Source: Caprella mutica (lineage: Eukaryota > Arthropoda > Malacostraca > Amphipoda > Caprellidae). From it: 64,000 nucleotides of DNA. Below, piece by piece: positions 63,601 to 64,000 of this stretch. The number at the start of each line of letters is the position of its first letter. Within the stretch, counting starts at the first letter, position 1. The stretch spans positions 238,379 to 302,378 of the forward strand of contig CANNZV010001186.1 of assembly GCA_947561585.1 (NCBI GenBank), given 5' to 3'. The notes under the pieces are model-generated. The model searched no databases, was not told the origin of the DNA, and saw only the letters and a list, made by a program, of their open reading frames with translations. The position numbers were made by a program, and so were the translations under genes.

Positions 63601-64000
63601 GAAAAGAGTCACTGTGATGATGTACTATCAGAGAAAAGAGTCACTGTGATGATGTACTATCATAGAAAAGAGTCACTGTGATGATGTACTATTAGAGAAA
63701 AGAGTCACTGTTATGATGTACTATCAGAGAAAAGAGTCACTGTGATGATGTACAATCAGATAAAAGAGTCACTGTGATGATGTACTATCAGATAAAAGAG
63801 TCACTGTGATGATGTACTATCAGAGAAAAGAGTCACTGTGATGATGTACTATCAGAGAAAAGAGTCACTGTGATGATGTACTATCAGAGAAAAGAGTCAC
63901 TGTGATGATGTACTATCAGAGAAAAGAGTCACTGTGATGATGTACTATCAGAGAAAAGAGTCACTGTGATGATGTACTATCAGAGAAAAGAGTCACTGTG
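60675..64000 (-). repeat. 32-bp satellite, inverted array (about 104 units, runs off the end)
   Basis: Unit ACTATCAGAGAAAAGAGTCA plus CTGTGATGATGT, the reverse complement of the 43775-45322 unit. Variants include GATGGTGT, ATTAGAG and TACCATC. A block with GTACCATCAG and CTATTAGAG..CACTATGATG recurs 256 bp apart (62727/62983 and 62761/63017), i.e. an eight-unit duplication. The first three units carry CGGAGAAAAG. Extends beyond position 64000. Confidence 0.95.

Noticed and set aside
60675..64000. Telomeric or centromeric satellite
   Set aside because: No TTAGG-type repeat, and the array end is simply the window end; centromere identity cannot be judged from this window.

Overview
This is an AT-rich eukaryotic window, almost certainly arthropod. 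The main gene is a Six1/2-type homeobox gene (sine oculis) split by a 26.6 kb intron. The other convincing gene encodes a small secreted leucine-rich-repeat (LRR) protein that resembles the non-catalytic-subunit-type LRR proteins known from crustacean luciferases. That resemblance makes a crustacean the best guess, but the sequence does not name the species. There are no bacterial operons, no CRISPR array, no rRNA and no convincing tRNA gene.

Layout. 1-6.4 kb is a nest of mobile elements: a 4.8 kb fold-back element with minisatellite arms (593-5396), a second inverted structure inside it (1014-4974), and within that a TA-flanked MITE and an element with an 8-bp target duplication; a sister of the last lies at 5885-6343. 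6.9-8.7 kb holds the four-exon LRR gene, with a TATA box about 33 bp upstream of a likely start site. 9-23 kb is mostly non-coding, with MITEs and tandem arrays. 23.4-24.3 kb is a GC-richer island containing the sine oculis promoter/leader and exon 1, which encodes the whole SIX domain and homeodomain. 24.3-51.0 kb is intron 1, filled with tandem arrays and MITE copies plus a few unique patches that could be enhancers. 50.97-51.54 kb holds exons 2 and 3, followed by a repeat-rich 3' UTR. 52.5-52.7 kb looks like a promoter with no recognised gene. 53-64 kb is more arrays, a second fold-back element, and a 32-bp satellite that runs off the window end.

The dominant theme is repeat biology. At least five short inverted-repeat families are present. 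Family A has TA flanks; family B has 8-bp duplications and GGTCATGAGCC-type ends; family C has an 8-bp duplication and GTGTAG ends; family D is the TGGGGCCATAG element; family E has TTAA flanks. In several of them the terminal or subterminal segments have been amplified into minisatellites. Families A and E share one palindromic core (GATACCTGCAGGTATC) despite having different ends. The 32-bp satellite occurs as two large arrays in opposite orientation about 15 kb apart, on either side of sine oculis exons 2-3.

Nearly all other long open frames are by-products of repeat periods divisible by three or of simple sequence, and are not annotated as genes. Copy numbers given as 'about' were estimated from array length divided by unit length. 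No alignment, database search or transcript evidence was available.
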